DNA of 64,000 nt from Hirundichthys speculiger (lineage: Eukaryota > Chordata > Actinopteri > Beloniformes > Exocoetidae). A program made the position numbers and the translations under genes. Of the stretch, positions 1 to 11,147 are shown piece after piece; the first letter of the stretch is position 1; every line of letters begins with the position of its first letter. The DNA lies in contig JAGFBZ010002341.1 of NCBI GenBank assembly GCA_018398805.1, positions 1,225,001-1,289,000 of the forward strand, given 5' to 3'. Below the pieces are notes generated by a model, which searched no databases, had not been told where the DNA came from, and was given only the letters and a program-made list of their open reading frames with translations.

Positions 1-744
1 GAATTACTAACTGAAAAAATGCATTCCTCAATGACAATAAAAAATAATGCACAGAGCACTGACACAAGTTAGACTTGTCTGTGTGAATAAACTGAAAAAG
101 TGCTCTCCATAGTAACAAAAAAATATGTTTAAATGGTTTTGGCTCGTGATTTCATTCAAATGAATACCTTTAATTAAAGTAAATGAGGTTCAGTAGTTTT
201 TTTTTTTTTTTTTATCTCATGGAAGATTAGAGAGATGATGGAGAGGAGAGGGGAGACTTGCTGCTGGCTTGTTCACATTAGGTCACGTTAGCGCGATTTA
301 AAAACTCTATGGATTCAGTAGCTTGTCGTATTTTTCCCACCTCGTGGAATTCGCTTGGAGCATGTGTCACAAATAAACAGCGTACTATCTTCTTCTGAAA
401 CTTTAACGAAGTTCAACACAATTGCCGCCATGTTGTTAGTTTTCAAACAACATGACGCATTCAAGGTGTAATTCCAGGTGTAACGTAAATTCCCACATTC
501 CCTCAATTGCTTGTTGTTTTTTCGGCCTTATCTATCTGTGTAACATGTGGGAAAATACTGCAAATATCAGCAACTACCAAAATTATGACCGAGTTAACAG
601 GTTGTTTTCTGGCATGAGGGGGTATTCTTGATTTTCCTTACTGAGAAATCGTTTTTCTGATTATGCCGACGTCACTTGAACATAACATTCACTGCCAGTC
701 ATTCAAGGCTCAGAGGGAGCGAGGCACTGCTGTGTTGACAAAAA
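1..744. other. No gene seen; AT-rich intron-like sequence
   Basis: There is a poly-T run near 198-213 and otherwise unstructured AT-rich DNA. Short open frames here have no recognisable domain or splice context. Confidence 0.5.
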
Positions 745-854
745 TATATGTTATCGGGGCTATTAGTCATGATATCGGACTTATCGGAATGACATCATAA
801 TTTCCTGTTATCGGCCCGATAGTTATCAGGTCGATAATTATCGTTGCACCCCTA
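745..854. mobile_element. 3' end of a hAT-like element (fragment)
   Basis: Repeated TATCGG/CCGATA motifs run up to a terminus reading CGTTGCACCCCTA, which is a hAT-type end (reverse complement begins TAGGGGTGCAACG). The opposite terminus is not recognisable, so this is a truncated copy. The assignment rests only on the end sequence. Confidence 0.5.
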
Positions 855-3559
855 TTTATTTCTGCTGTAATGTTGGGCATTTTAACATGGGGGTCCATGG
901 AGATTGATTGATTGATTGACTTGATTTGGAGCCAGCCCTCAGTGGTCAGTTGAGGAATTGCAACTTTCCTGCTTGGACTAGGGTTAGGGTTAGGTTGGGT
1001 ACGCGTTTGACGGGAACCACCCTGTCAAATAGCTGTTGAATATTTTCAGTCAGTTCAAATCAATTTGATTTAATCATTTAATTCACTGCCAGCATGTGAT
1101 TCATGTTCAGATATTCTGTTAACTCTACAGAGGTTGCTCAGCGTGCCAGAGTACCTTAAACCTGCTTTATTCTGCAACAAACTCTTAAATTTTAAGTCAT
1201 CGCTCAGTTCAACTTTAGCAGAGTTAATGAATGAACAGTCAGGTTAATAAGGTTCCTACAACTTTCTAAATACAAAGTCCATCTCATGGAAACGTTTTGG
1301 TTGAAGGTTTTAGTGAGAAACTCTTATCAGTGACGTGTTAACCAACCATGTGGTGTTTTCGACTGAAATTCCAATGTGGCTGACATGGAGGGTGGAAGAG
1401 GAACGGAGGAAGATTTCGTCTTAAACTGTGAATGCTGTTTAGACACGTCAGTGAGCAACAAATTACTGATGGAAATCAATGTTTAGGGGATGCTGTCAAC
1501 AAAACCTCTGTTGCCTGGCAACATAGTGCTCCAGCGTTGAAGTTGTTCTGCATCCTCAGTTGAGTTGCCAAGGTCAGTTTGATTTTTCTTCAGAGTATTT
1601 TTCACCATCTGTGACAACACTTCTCACGCACCGTCACGAGCCTCGTCCTCATTGCTCCTCTCAGTTGTGTGCACGCTCAAAACGAGAAATTTCCACTGCA
1701 GCGTTGGACCGAAGTGCTTCGCGGCATCGATGGAGTAATTCCAAACGTGACTTCTGCAAAGCAGGAAAATGAATATCTAAAGGAATGTCAATGGTCAAAT
1801 AGTCAAACACGGCAAAACCTGAAGTAAATACGAACTGATTACAGAGGAAAAGAAATGCTTTGATTTTTCTTTGTCTTGTCTCATAATCTGAATTTATCGA
1901 GCAAACACGATGTAGAGTCGGTGGGTGTCGAGCCAGCGGTCGTGTGCAAGACTGGACAGTATCTGTCTTGCCGTTGGTGAGCCGCAAGAGTGTGACTGTG
2001 CAAACCGTGCACGTGGACCAAATTCATTTTTTTCAGATTGCACCGACAAAAGCAAATCCAATCATCTGCTGTGAAAACACCGGGTCAATGGCCAATCGAA
2101 CGATGAGAGGAGAGCCCCCAAGTCGATGCATCAATTTGTCTCGCCTGACACAAAGCACGGCTTCTTTAGCTGGAAAGAGTGACAGATGAAAATGACTGCT
2201 TCTCATTCAATAACGGCGGCCTCGGGGCGAACACACGACCCGGTTGGTTTTTGATCCGCGCTGGGAGGAATGTTTTAAACTTGTTGTGGAAAAATCATTC
2301 GGGATGTTTTGCCTCGCTGTTCAACAGGCTCATTTCAACGTGCAGTCGGACGTTGCTGATGCAGATACAGCTGAGTGTACAGCTTTTTTTTTTAAGGGGA
2401 TGTTTCACTTCAATAATTTATGCAAGAAATTGAAACTGGGACTAATCCTCAAATAAATCTGAGATAAGTTTCAGTGATCAACAATAAGCCTTTTTATCCT
2501 GTGCCAGTAGCAACTCGGGGGGAGGACAAACACATGAGGGTTTACTTTTTACATCAGCCAGCACTTACTGAAGATGATTTTTCCTTTTCCAGAGGAAAGG
2601 ACCGACTCTATCCTTGAGCCATTTGCTTTTGTGCTGAAAGTGCGTCATTCCTTTTCACTTACTTCAAAGTCCCCAGCGAACCAGCATTTCCAAAGATTTG
2701 TCCAATTACCTGAGGCCAATGTTAGATGGGCAAAGGCCAATCAAATAATCAGTTTGAAGAGCACTCCTGCGCTTTAATTTTTTCCTGAGGATCCCACCTG
2801 AGGGCTTTTACTTTTACAACATGAGAGCCTCTCTCATGTTGGGGGCAATTTCACATTTTAGCTGCAGAGGCCTTGAGAGACGGAGTCATCACGTTTGATG
2901 GGTTCTTTTCAAAGCTTTGAACAGGGATTTGAGGGTTGTGTCGAGTCGAGGTGTTTGGTCGTGTAGTTTTGTGATCATGTGCGACGTTTCATCTCTGCAG
3001 CCTTCGACATTACACCATCGTACCGACCCTGAGCACCATGTTCCCAGAGTCTTCAGTTCAACTTACGTGGAGGCCACGTCAGCAATGTTTCAACTCTCTT
3101 GAAACGGCGTTAACACTTCTAAGAGAACGATTGAGTGCTTTATTGGAAAATGAACGAGTCCTTATTTGGAGTGTGGATGGTTGGTAGTGGCATCACTGGT
3201 CTGCATGGACCCCATTTCCAGATTGGTTTTTAAGTTTTCCACACAAACGTACAGTTAAGGTTAATATATTAACCCCCCCTTTATGAAATCAAACAAAGCT
3301 ATTGATTTGTTTTTGGATTATTTGAGGCTGTTTGTTGAAAACCAAAGCAGTCTGCAGGTGTGGGGGGGGGGTGGCGCCTCCTGGCAGCGCTTTAATTTCT
3401 GCACGCCAGCTCAACTCATTCAACTGTTTTGGAGGACTGTGGAAATTATTATGTAAACCGTTCAAGGTTTGAAGCATGACGACAAATCTCCATTTAGCTA
3501 AATTATGGTAGATGCGTTCAACCGAATCAAGAAAAAAAAAAAACACAAGTATGCAAAGG
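855..3559. other. No gene seen; unique-looking intronic DNA
   Basis: A short (GATT)n run lies at about 900-918 and a few telomere-like GGGTTA units near 980. The open frames between 1560 and 2456 have no recognisable domains, overlap on both strands and look like chance. Nothing else is supported. Confidence 0.5.
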
Positions 3560-3625
3560 CTGGAAATATTAGAGCATCATGGTGGCCCAGGGGGGCGTTT
3601 GTTCAAAAAAGGTTGAGAACCACTG
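3560..3625. mobile_element. hAT-type terminus (fragment)
   Basis: The sequence ends in GGTTGAGAACCACTG, the reverse complement of the widespread hAT terminus CAGTGGTTCTCAACC. The left end could not be placed, although the G-rich tract at 3358-3372 may belong to it. Confidence 0.45.
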
Positions 3626-3781
3626 GTTTAACAGGTAGAACGCCCTAACCACTCATATGCATAATATAGCGGTTAGTGCAGGTGGGATAGCGGGTTTAGC
3701 AAGGTGGAAGATTGCGTTCTTTGCGGGGAAACGCCCCTCCCGCTACCCGCTATCCATCTGGCGGAAGATCGGGCCCCTAGG
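3626..3781. repeat. CpG-rich fold-back segment with GATAGCGGGT / ACCCGCTATC arms
   Basis: GGTGGGATAGCGGGT near 3690 is matched in inverse orientation by ACCCGCTATCCATC near 3743-3757, around a CpG-rich loop. The strings CCCGCTACCCGC and GATCGGGCCCC recur, slightly rearranged, in the CpG-rich block at 16318-16380. The base composition is unlike the AT-rich surroundings. I cannot assign a family. Confidence 0.5.
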
Positions 3782-3861
3782 CTCAGAGATCTAAGCTCTG
3801 AGGACCCTCCAAGACACTAAAATTAATGTCCTGGAGAGTCCTCAGAGCTTCGATCTCTGAG
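3782..3861. repeat. 80-bp near-perfect palindrome
   Basis: Two 40-bp arms (3782-3821 and 3822-3861) pair with about five mismatches and no loop. The arms contain CTCAGAGAT and AGCTCTGAGGAC. A shorter related palindrome, AGGACATCAATTTTGGTGTCCT-like, follows at about 3877-3898. It could be the fused terminal repeats of a small fold-back element at the edge of the adjoining Tc1 relic. Confidence 0.75.
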
Positions 3862-3904
3862 GAGCAAGGACCCTCTAGGACATCAATTTTGGTGTCCTTT
3901 AAAA

Positions 3905-4730
3905 AAAATGTTGGATAAATTTAGGTGTATATTTCGGGTCACTCTCTTGTTGGAAGACCCTGCACTGACCTAAAGGAAGATTTCTTTCCATTAATCTTCA
4001 GAGTATCAACATAATCCTCTTTTTTCCACGATACCAAGCACCTGAAAAAGGTTCCCTGCACCACAGTCGTCCCCGTGTGAACGAGGTTTTTCAAGTCAAA
4101 AGTCTCTTGCTTCCTTTGCCAAACAGACGCTGCATCCAAGGACCCCAACAACTTGGTCCGATCAGACCAAAGGACAACTTTCCAAGACTAATCCCCATGT
4201 TTCACATGATTACTGGCAATCTTTAGTTTGGCTTTGATGGGCTGCTGTGTGAGCTATGGAGTTCTTCTTGATGACCTGAAAGGCCACCATGATGAATAGC
4301 TGTCACAACATCCTTCCAGTCAAGAAAAGTCAAGTCCTGAAGAGGCCAGTTTAGTGACAGTCATCTTTGCAGACATCAGAAGACTCTTTTTGGTGTCTCC
4401 CTCTATTTTCCTTTCCAGAGTTTTGAAAGTCTTACACCATGTTTGTTCATCCAGGTTTGTTTTTATCATAACTTGTCTCCTTCAACATTGCAATGATGCA
4501 ATGCACAGCTGTTCTAGACCTTGAGAAACAGGAGCAACTGGTAGCAGCCTTACCCTTTCTGATGAACTGAGTCCTTCTCTCTCAGTTTCAGGCTGGTTTC
4601 TTTACCTTTCTTGGCAACTGTGATCTTCCCCTGGCCATCCATCCTTATTCATTTTTCTCTCTGACACAGAGAATTAATCTGAAAAATCTCTGGATTTGAC
4701 TTTGATTTCCTGATGGCAGTAAGACGCATG
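3905..4730 (-). pseudogene. Tc1/mariner transposase relic
   Basis: Reading the minus strand, the open stretch at 4151-3939 contains LWSDRTKLLGSLDAASVW, matching the Tc1 motif WSDETK...VW, then a KN block. A further match to GRVFQQ-DP (start of the second catalytic aspartate region) appears in another frame near 3960. Sequence up to about 4730 has the length and order of the N-terminal part but is shattered by frameshifts. Tc1 transposases are about 340 residues and cut and paste at TA sites, and none of the frame here is functional. The neighbouring palindrome may mark its end. Confidence 0.65.
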
Positions 4731-5202
4731 CCTCTGCCTTTGTTGCCTCTTAGTGGCTCCTGTGGGAATGATGGCATGTTCTGTTCTGGTGGAGACGGCT
4801 GTGAACAGGGAAGGCTACCAGATCCGTTTCATGAGAGAGAATTTTCACAAAGTGAAGGGTTATGTCCAGCCGGGCTATAATGACATTACTTCTCAACAGG
4901 GACGTAAGTGGAGTCTCTCTCAATCAAGTGTTGAAGTGACAAGAGCCCTGCTCATGGAGTCCATTAAGTAAGGTTCAAACGCTGCATGATTGCTCAGGTG
5001 AGAGATTTAAAGCGTAAACTGAGCTCAGCTTTGTTACAACTACTCATGGCCATATCAATTTGGAAAACATCTTTTCTTGTTGTGGAGCACAGGACCTGAA
5101 ACGTTTTTAAGAGGCCAACCTGAGGGCCCTCCTGCAGCACAGTTTAATAGTGTCCTAAATTTGAAGGCAAAGCAACTGCAGCACTGTTCACCATCTTATT
5201 TT
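4731..5202. other. No gene seen
   Basis: A 72-codon frame at 4753-4971 has no recognisable domain and no splice or start context that would support it. Confidence 0.4.
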
Positions 5203-5632
5203 TACCTCCACCAAGGAGGTTATGTTTTTGCCTGCATTTATCTGTCTGTCTGTGTACAAGATAACTCTAAAAGTTAAAAGTTATGTATGGATTTTGATGA
5301 AATTTTCAAGAGTTGTCAGAAATGTGAAAAGGAAGAACTGATTTCATTTTGGGTGTGATCCAGAAGAAATCCTGGATTCTGGATCACTTTCAAATTTTCA
5401 ATAACATTGCGGTCAATGTGGCTGAAAATTTTGTTTCTCAATATCTCCGTTAATTATTGCCTAAAGCTCATGAAATTTGACTCAGGGATGGATAATAGGA
5501 ACCGCTATCAAATTTCAAAGGCTGATCCGGATCTGATCCAAAAGGCGGATTTTATCGCAATCTGTAAATAGCTATATGGGGGAATTGTTGCGCTTGGCGG
5601 AGGTCTGCGCTCTCCGAGTGCTTGTCTAGTTA
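5203..5632. repeat. Dispersed repeat with CCTCCACCAAGGAGG and GGCGGAGGTCTGCGCTCTCC ends
   Basis: The left edge (ACCTCCACCAAGGAGGTTATG) and right edge (CTTGGCGGAGGTCTGCGC followed by CTCCGAGTGCT) match a very common interspersed repeat seen across fish and other animals. The middle carries the usual 'ctgatccggatctgatccaaa' type sequence. I do not assign a transposon class. Confidence 0.6.
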
Positions 5633-7574
5633 TTGTTTGTGTCCCGCTACAGTTTGAAAGAGCTTTTTTCTCTGCGGAGCTCCGCCTACATTGGAGTCGG
5701 TGGTTTGCCCGCACATTGAGATCAATTCAGGCGGTTTATGCTTTTATCTCTCCTTCTTTTTTTTTTTAATTTTGGGAAGTTTGGCCGATCGGTGCTTGAT
5801 TGCACACCTCTGATCACAGACGGACAGTTTTAGCGACATGTTAGGTTATGGCTGTTTTCCCAGAAGGAAAAAAAAGAAAGAGCGAGCCAGTCAGAGCTTT
5901 GCAGACAGGACGAGAATGACGCATTGACATTGGCCTGTTCCACAGCCTGACAAAAATAAAAAAAAAAAAGCAAAAGTCAATTTCCCACAATAGCGTCGAG
6001 GAGTGTGGGTGTGATAAGAGCGACTGTACAAACACTGATAAGAAGAAACAGAAAATAGCTTAAGCGATCAAAATGTCAGACAGTGGAACAAAATGGTGAT
6101 GCAGCCTTGCTGCCGAGTTACCTGTTGAGGGAAATTCTTCCCTCCTTTAAAACGAAGGCACCCACAGCAGAAAAGCCTTTCACGTCCCGTCGACATGTCG
6201 TTGAAATGCATAAATGATTAACAATCTTAAAAAGACGGCATTGCTTTTGGGATTTAACGCAGAGGAGGTCACTCAGACGAGCCAGCTGTCAGTGATACGA
6301 AAAGCTGGACAGTTTACATGAATGATTGTCTTCGCTGGTCGGTGCTGCAAAGCGGGAAAATGTCACTCACAGGCCTGTTGGTAAACTTCATTTGTCCATT
6401 ATTAATGCTGCGCTTGTTTCATGCTCAAAATGCAAAGAAGGATGGGTGAATTATTGGTAATGATCCTGACATTTAATCTGGATGATTGAGATCTCCACAG
6501 ATGTCGGTTTGCAGGTACATGAGATGAATAAATGAGGCGTGGCTCTAAATAACCACCGCAGCTGAACCTTCTGAACTTTCCAGAGCGTCTTCTCTTTTTT
6601 TTTTTTTTTGTTTCATCGCCTAATGAGCACAATTATGAGCATGCAAATGGAGAACTTGAACAATATGAATATGAACCTGCTTCCACAAAGACTGAGCATG
6701 CACGCAGCTTCACAGATACTTCTGTGATCACGTGCACACGTTGTTTTTAGCTTTATCCATCTGGCCACGACTGTAAACGCCCACTAATAATCGCGAAGAG
6801 AGCCTCGTGTATCATGTACCATAATTACCTGCCACGGCAAAGTAATCCAGTTTGTGTGTGACAATGGAAATATGAGGAACTGTGTTGTTTAAGTGCAGGA
6901 AGCGACCGCAGCATCCGTCTGTGCAACATCCTATAAGGTCTGCAGGTATTTTCATATATTACTGAAGGATTACATAAGCAACAATAAAGCAAGTGCAGCT
7001 GGGATTGGTGAGGGAAGCATTTCTGTATCACTATTTTATTAAATTTACATCTGGACAAAAATGTATATTGTATATCTCTTTTTTTTTTCCCACCTGGGGA
7101 TTGCTGACAGAGCAGCTTCACTGTCTTCTTATGAGCCAAAACTTTATTCCTTTCGTTCTGCTTTCCTAAAAACAACCAGTTGCTGTGGCTGCCTGAGCCG
7201 TCTAACAACTCTGGGGGAAAAAAAAAAAAATGAAATGCTTCAGATCCCTATTTAAGTTAATAATGAGATATATTCATTATGCTGATTATGGCAGACTAAC
7301 TGGATGAAAAAGCCACCAGCGCAATCAAAATCAGACTAAAGGGAGGGGAAACTACTTTGAGGAAGAAAGAAAGAGACTAATCTGATAATCTGGCACTCTC
7401 AGACCCAACTGGATTCTGACATTATTTCAAGTTTTTTTTCTTCAAAGCAACACAAAGTTAGACGACAGGATAAAATATTATGTATTTTGTTTTTTTTTTT
7501 TAAAGTTTTTCCTACCTTTTCTTACTCTGCAGCATGCACAGGAAGGAAAATTATCTTTTAACATTATATATGGG
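5633..7574. other. No gene seen; AT-rich intronic DNA
   Basis: Several homopolymer A/T runs (5758, 5959, 6597, 7079, 7218, 7491). Short frames such as 6825-7208 on the minus strand show no known domain. No transposon ends recognised. Confidence 0.5.
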
Positions 7575-7770
7575 GTGGCTGTAGCTCAGTTGGCAGAGCG
7601 GGTCATCCAGTCACTGGAGGGTTGGCGGTCCGATCTCGGCTCCAACTGTCCGCATGCCAAAGTGTCCTTGGGCAAGGCACTGAACCCTAACTTGCCCCCA
7701 GTGGGTTGGCAGCACCTTGCATGGCAGCTGCTGCCCACTGGTGTGTGCAGTCCATTTACCATATGGTAAT
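7575..7770 (+). repeat. tRNA-derived SINE, internally shortened copy
   Basis: It begins TGGCTGTAGCTCAGTTGG (polymerase III A box), with a B box-like GGTTGGCGGTCCGATCTC about 45 bp later and the same tRNA-unrelated body as the copy at 60320. The tail jumps from GGTGTGTG straight to CAGTCCATTTACC, so about 70 bp present in the second copy are missing. It ends in the palindrome TTACCATATGGTAA. Confidence 0.8.
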
Positions 7771-7973
7771 GCCACCCAAACATCCCTCATCCAGTCGAGG
7801 CTGTATTCTCGACCACGAACATCCGGGCATGCGTGGGCCATAGCAACCAGGCCAAGGGGGTATACAAATGATCACTATTGCTAGCGAAGAACATGTGTGC
7901 CTGAGCTGTCTGATTTCGTCGTATTTTTCTGGTGATATCTAAAAAATTTGCGCAGTTTAGTATAGGGGGAAAG

Positions 7974-8162
7974 ATGGTGAAGAACTGTTGTGTGTTCAAC
8001 TGCACCAACAATGTTGCTCGCCAGTCACATTTGTAATTTTATATGATTCCCAGCGAAGCTACTGTGCCTGAAAGAAGAAAAAAATGGCTGCTCGCTATTA
8101 ACAGAACAGACGAAAATACTCCAGGGAAATTATGGGTGCCCAAATCAGACTACACGTATGTG
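7974..8162 (+). pseudogene. THAP-domain fragment of the ISL2EU transposase
   Basis: The frame starts MVKNCCVFNCTNNVARQ, matching the C-x(2-4)-C start of the THAP zinc-dependent DNA-binding domain. After an in-frame TAA (8034-8036) it continues with MIPSEATVPERRKKWLLAINR, matching the middle of the domain with the conserved Trp. The last zinc ligands (C...H) are not visible, and the frame runs into a GTATGT donor-like sequence at about 8157. In these transposons the THAP domain binds the element's ends. The stop makes this copy non-functional. Confidence 0.6.
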
Positions 8163-8453
8163 GTTATTATGTTATTATGTGGTTGGCCACTGTCTTGTGC
8201 CTGACAATCTGAACCCACCCCGAAATGACAAACCGATAGGCTTCGAGAAACCTGTAGTTTTCCATCGACTCTCGGTTGTATACACCTAAAAATAAATAAA
8301 TAATAATAATAAAATAAAATCAATAGATCTATTTAGACCCTCTATTGTCAGTTTGTATTGCATACCCAAGGGGCCAAGGCCATGGCCGACCAACAGTGAC
8401 CAAGGCCTAGGCCCTAGCCTGAAGCAATGTAATAATCTCAAATTTAACTCTTT

Positions 8454-9684
8454 GGGCCTGATTTACTAAAGGTTTGCGTGCGTAAAACGTGTGCAAACTT
8501 GACACCACCCGCAAACCAATGTGCAAGCTGATCTACTAACAGCATGCAAAGAGGACTGCGCCTCTCAAATGAGCAAAATAGCACACGCTGTTCATTTAGC
8601 ACTTTTGCCCTGATGAATAAACAATATGGGGCGTACCCGCCAGAAAGCGCTAAATACTGGGAGGGGAAAATGCAAATAGGTTCATTTACCACACGCAATG
8701 AGATTTACCAACCCTGAAAGTAATTGCGGGGATTGTGATTGTGTCTGTATTTAATACGTTTGAAAGGAAGGTGCTAATCTGCCCAGCATTACGCACCGAT
8801 GGCTGCTGTTATTGTGGCAAGGAGGCGACATCGCCAAAATCAAAGAATATGCAGAGAGAGTCTTTCGGACTCGTGTAAATTTGTTTGGAATGAATGAAAA
8901 CCAGATAGTTGAAACTTAAGGGCTGATTTGGAGCCGGTCACAAGCACATGCAAAAGGAGAAATATTTTATTTGAATGTTAAATCGAGTATTATTCAGCAA
9001 AAGGTTGCCACAGGAGGCACATTCATTTTTTTTATTTGTGATAATAAATAAATCACGTGTTTTCATGGAGAAAAAAGTGTTTCTTATTGTGCGCCTACCT
9101 TGTTCTGCAGTTGGCTCTAGCGTGTCAGACCCCAGTATCCCAGTTACCTGCTCCTCGCAGAAGGTGAGCTGCACCTGCTGCTCAATGCTGGTTAGAGGCA
9201 TCTCTTCCGCAGGCCCTCCACCTGTCTTGTTTGCCGTAGTTTTATTAAAGGCCACTTTTTCTTTAGTTCTTCGCCTTATATCTTGCCACCTTCTTTTAAC
9301 CTCATCTGCCGTTCTTTTTGTTTTACCAACTGCATTTATTCTATCGCAGATTTTCTCCCATATTGCGTTTCTTTTGGTGATGTTTAAATTTCTTTGCTGT
9401 AGTTCATGAATGTGTTTATTTGCCTCTTCCACTAATATCTCTAACTCCAACTCGTCAAATTTCATTTTGCGCTTGCGTCTATCCTGCTTTCCATCCAGAC
9501 TCTCCATGGCGCAAACCGTAAGACACGCAACACCTCATTTAAATACTGCGGTTTGCACCCGTTATCAATTGCGCGAGCATTCTTAGTTGATCACCCGCAA
9601 AACACACAACAACAGCACGCGCAAACTTTTTCAGTGCACGCGCAATTTAGTACTCTTTATTTAGGATCTTAGTAAATCAGGCCC
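8454..9684. mobile_element. PIF/Harbinger-type transposon nested in the ISL2EU element
   Basis: Perfect 16-bp inverted ends GGGCCTGATTTACTAA (8454-8469) and TTAGTAAATCAGGCCC (9669-9684) are flanked by a 3-bp TTT direct repeat (8451-8453, 9685-9687). Three-base duplications and a companion Myb/SANT protein fit the Harbinger superfamily. The 1231-bp copy keeps only the DNA-binding gene, with no DDE nuclease. Because it splits the ISL2EU element it inserted later. Confidence 0.8.
8938..9507 (-). CDS. Myb/SANT-like DNA-binding protein of the Harbinger element
   Basis: This 189-codon frame starts at the ATG at 9507, just inside the right inverted repeat. Residues ~15-95 form a Myb/SANT-like domain: KFDELELEILVEEANKH, then a Trp in AIWEKICDRINAV, and EVKRRWQDIRRRTKEK. 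It is highly basic, as in the second protein of Harbinger transposons, which binds the ends and brings the transposase to the nucleus. A GTAGGC donor-like sequence near 9100 suggests the natural coding part ends around residue 136 and the last ~50 codons are read-through intron. The frame is open, but without a nuclease the element cannot move alone. Confidence 0.7.
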   Translation of the reverse strand: MESLDGKQDRRKRKMKFDELELEILVEEANKHIHELQQRNLNITKRNAIWEKICDRINAVGKTKRTADEVKRRWQDIRRRTKEKVAFNKTTANKTGGGPAEEMPLTSIEQQVQLTFCEEQVTGILGSDTLEPTAEQGRRTIRNTFFSMKTRDLFIITNKKNECASCGNLLLNNTRFNIQIKYFSFCMCL

Positions 9685-9751
9685 TTTATGTATTGGGGGC
9701 CGTGTATTGGAGTATAAATATTTAAAACAGTTTCTAAAAACTTATACTTAC

Positions 9752-9935
9752 GAGGGGTTTTTATGAGATAATGGTTCACATCTGAGTACCCCAAACGAGG
9801 CCATTGTTTAGGGTTATTCGTCCAAGAATCTGCTGTGTGCTTGTATGGACACAAATCTAGGCCAACTATGCCCAATTTTGCTTTATTCCTCGCTAAAGCC
9901 TCTAGCTTCAACTCATCTTGATATTGGTAAGCCAT
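9752..9935 (-). pseudogene. First exon of an ISL2EU YqaJ-type accessory protein
   Basis: Starting at the ATG at 9935, the peptide runs MAYQYQDELKLEALARNK and then has a DPY-like LDLCPYKH, WTNNPKQWP, and YSDVNHYLIKTP. This order (DPY, W...WP, Y-DV-YLI-TP) is that of the N-terminal region of the SWIM/YqaJ proteins carried by ISL2EU transposons. It stops at a consensus donor, C/GTAAGT (9746-9751). The following YqaJ nuclease exons are gone, replaced by the Harbinger insertion 65 bp further on. An upstream in-frame ATG at 10097 extends the frame but looks less likely as the real start. Confidence 0.6.
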
Positions 9936-10139
9936 GCTCGCCACCACAGGCACCAGGGATGATCGCCAAACTAAGTTAAGATACAATAAAGACGCTAAAA
10001 TGGAAATAACTGAAGGAACTGTGAGTGAAAAACACCTTACGCTTTGAAATCTGCAGTTTTGTTTGCCCCCTGACGCTAAAACCAGAAGTGTAACCATGGC
10101 CGATCACATGGTGCATGACGTCACGACGATATCGAGAAT

Positions 10140-11145
10140 GAACACCATCACGAGTCCAGCTTTAGAGGGAGCAGCGGTGGGGCGGCACAATCACGTAGAA
10201 ACTCTGACTGACTGTGTCGGACCCGAGCTCATGCGGGCTCTTCAGTTTTCCATTTCACAGAGCCAGGTTAGTTAACCACGAGCACGAGGGTTCAGTTGAG
10301 CCGGTTCCAGAAACCGAGGTAATTTGTAGTCTAACCTGGTCGGGAGCAGGTTTCTTTGCAGATTTGTGATACCCCGATGATTAGACACGTTTGGTCTGTA
10401 TGTACTGGGTCTTATTCTTCCATGCATCACACAGATGATTAGAAAGTGAACGGTAGAGCTATGAGAAAAGCTGTCCAGTACATGAGCCTTGAGGATAATC
10501 TGGGCTGACTGGATCAGTGACTGTATGTTCCCGCTGATGCTCCTTGAACGATTTTTTTTCTTTAATGTTGGCGAAATGTTATTACAGTGATGCTCAGAGT
10601 TGATTGAACAAACGAAAACTGAAAACTCTTTGCCTGTGTGAGTAGAGTGCATTTATAAGATCAGAACTTCGGTAAAAATTATGGTGACTGGAGCTGGATG
10701 GAAGTGAAGACAACGGAGGAGAACCTGATTCTTTTACACCCGTGTTTCCCAACTCCAGTCCTTCGTTCCCGCTGCGCTGCATGTTTTAGATGTTTCACTG
10801 CTTCAACACACCTGGTTCACATGAGCAGCTCATGAGCTGATTTGTGCAGACCTTTGAATAATTTGTGTTGGAGAAAAGAAGTGTCTGAAACGTACGGGAG
10901 GGTGTCCCCTGAGGACTGGAGCTGAGAGACACTGCTTCAGATGGTAATAATTTAAAGGTCTTGCCTCAAAACAAACATACAGAAAGATTCCCTGAAATTC
11001 CTCTGACAGGCCTGCCTTACTGAAAGATCTAGTTAGAGGTCAAAACTTGCCACAACATTTCAGTTAGATGGAGGAAGACCTACTTTGACTGGACCAGTCA
11101 AGTTGTAGCTGTTGGACAGATGGCCTCTAATGTGACCTATACATA
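10140..11145. other. No gene seen
   Basis: Moderately CpG-containing to about 10280, then AT-rich. Open frames at 10272-10652 and 10594-10782 on the minus strand have no recognisable domain. Confidence 0.45.
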
Positions 11146-11147
11146 TA

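Larger units (their letters stand above)
7807..10137. mobile_element. ISL2EU-like DNA transposon (PIF/Harbinger-ISL2EU group) carrying a nested element
   Basis: The ends are TCTCGA (7807-7812) and TCGAGA (10132-10137), each flanked by AT (7805-7806 and 10138-10139). The first ~55 bp of each end share further inverted similarity (CATGC, GGCCAT). Inside, facing one another, are a THAP-domain relic (+ strand) and a first exon resembling the YqaJ-type accessory protein (- strand). A 2-bp AT duplication, THAP transposase and YqaJ gene are the known hallmarks of ISL2EU transposons. The coding interior is interrupted by a 1.23-kb Harbinger-type insertion. No intact transposase remains. Confidence 0.7.

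Noticed and set aside
970..1000. Telomere-like GGGTTA units
   Set aside because: Only two to three imperfect units; not a telomeric array.
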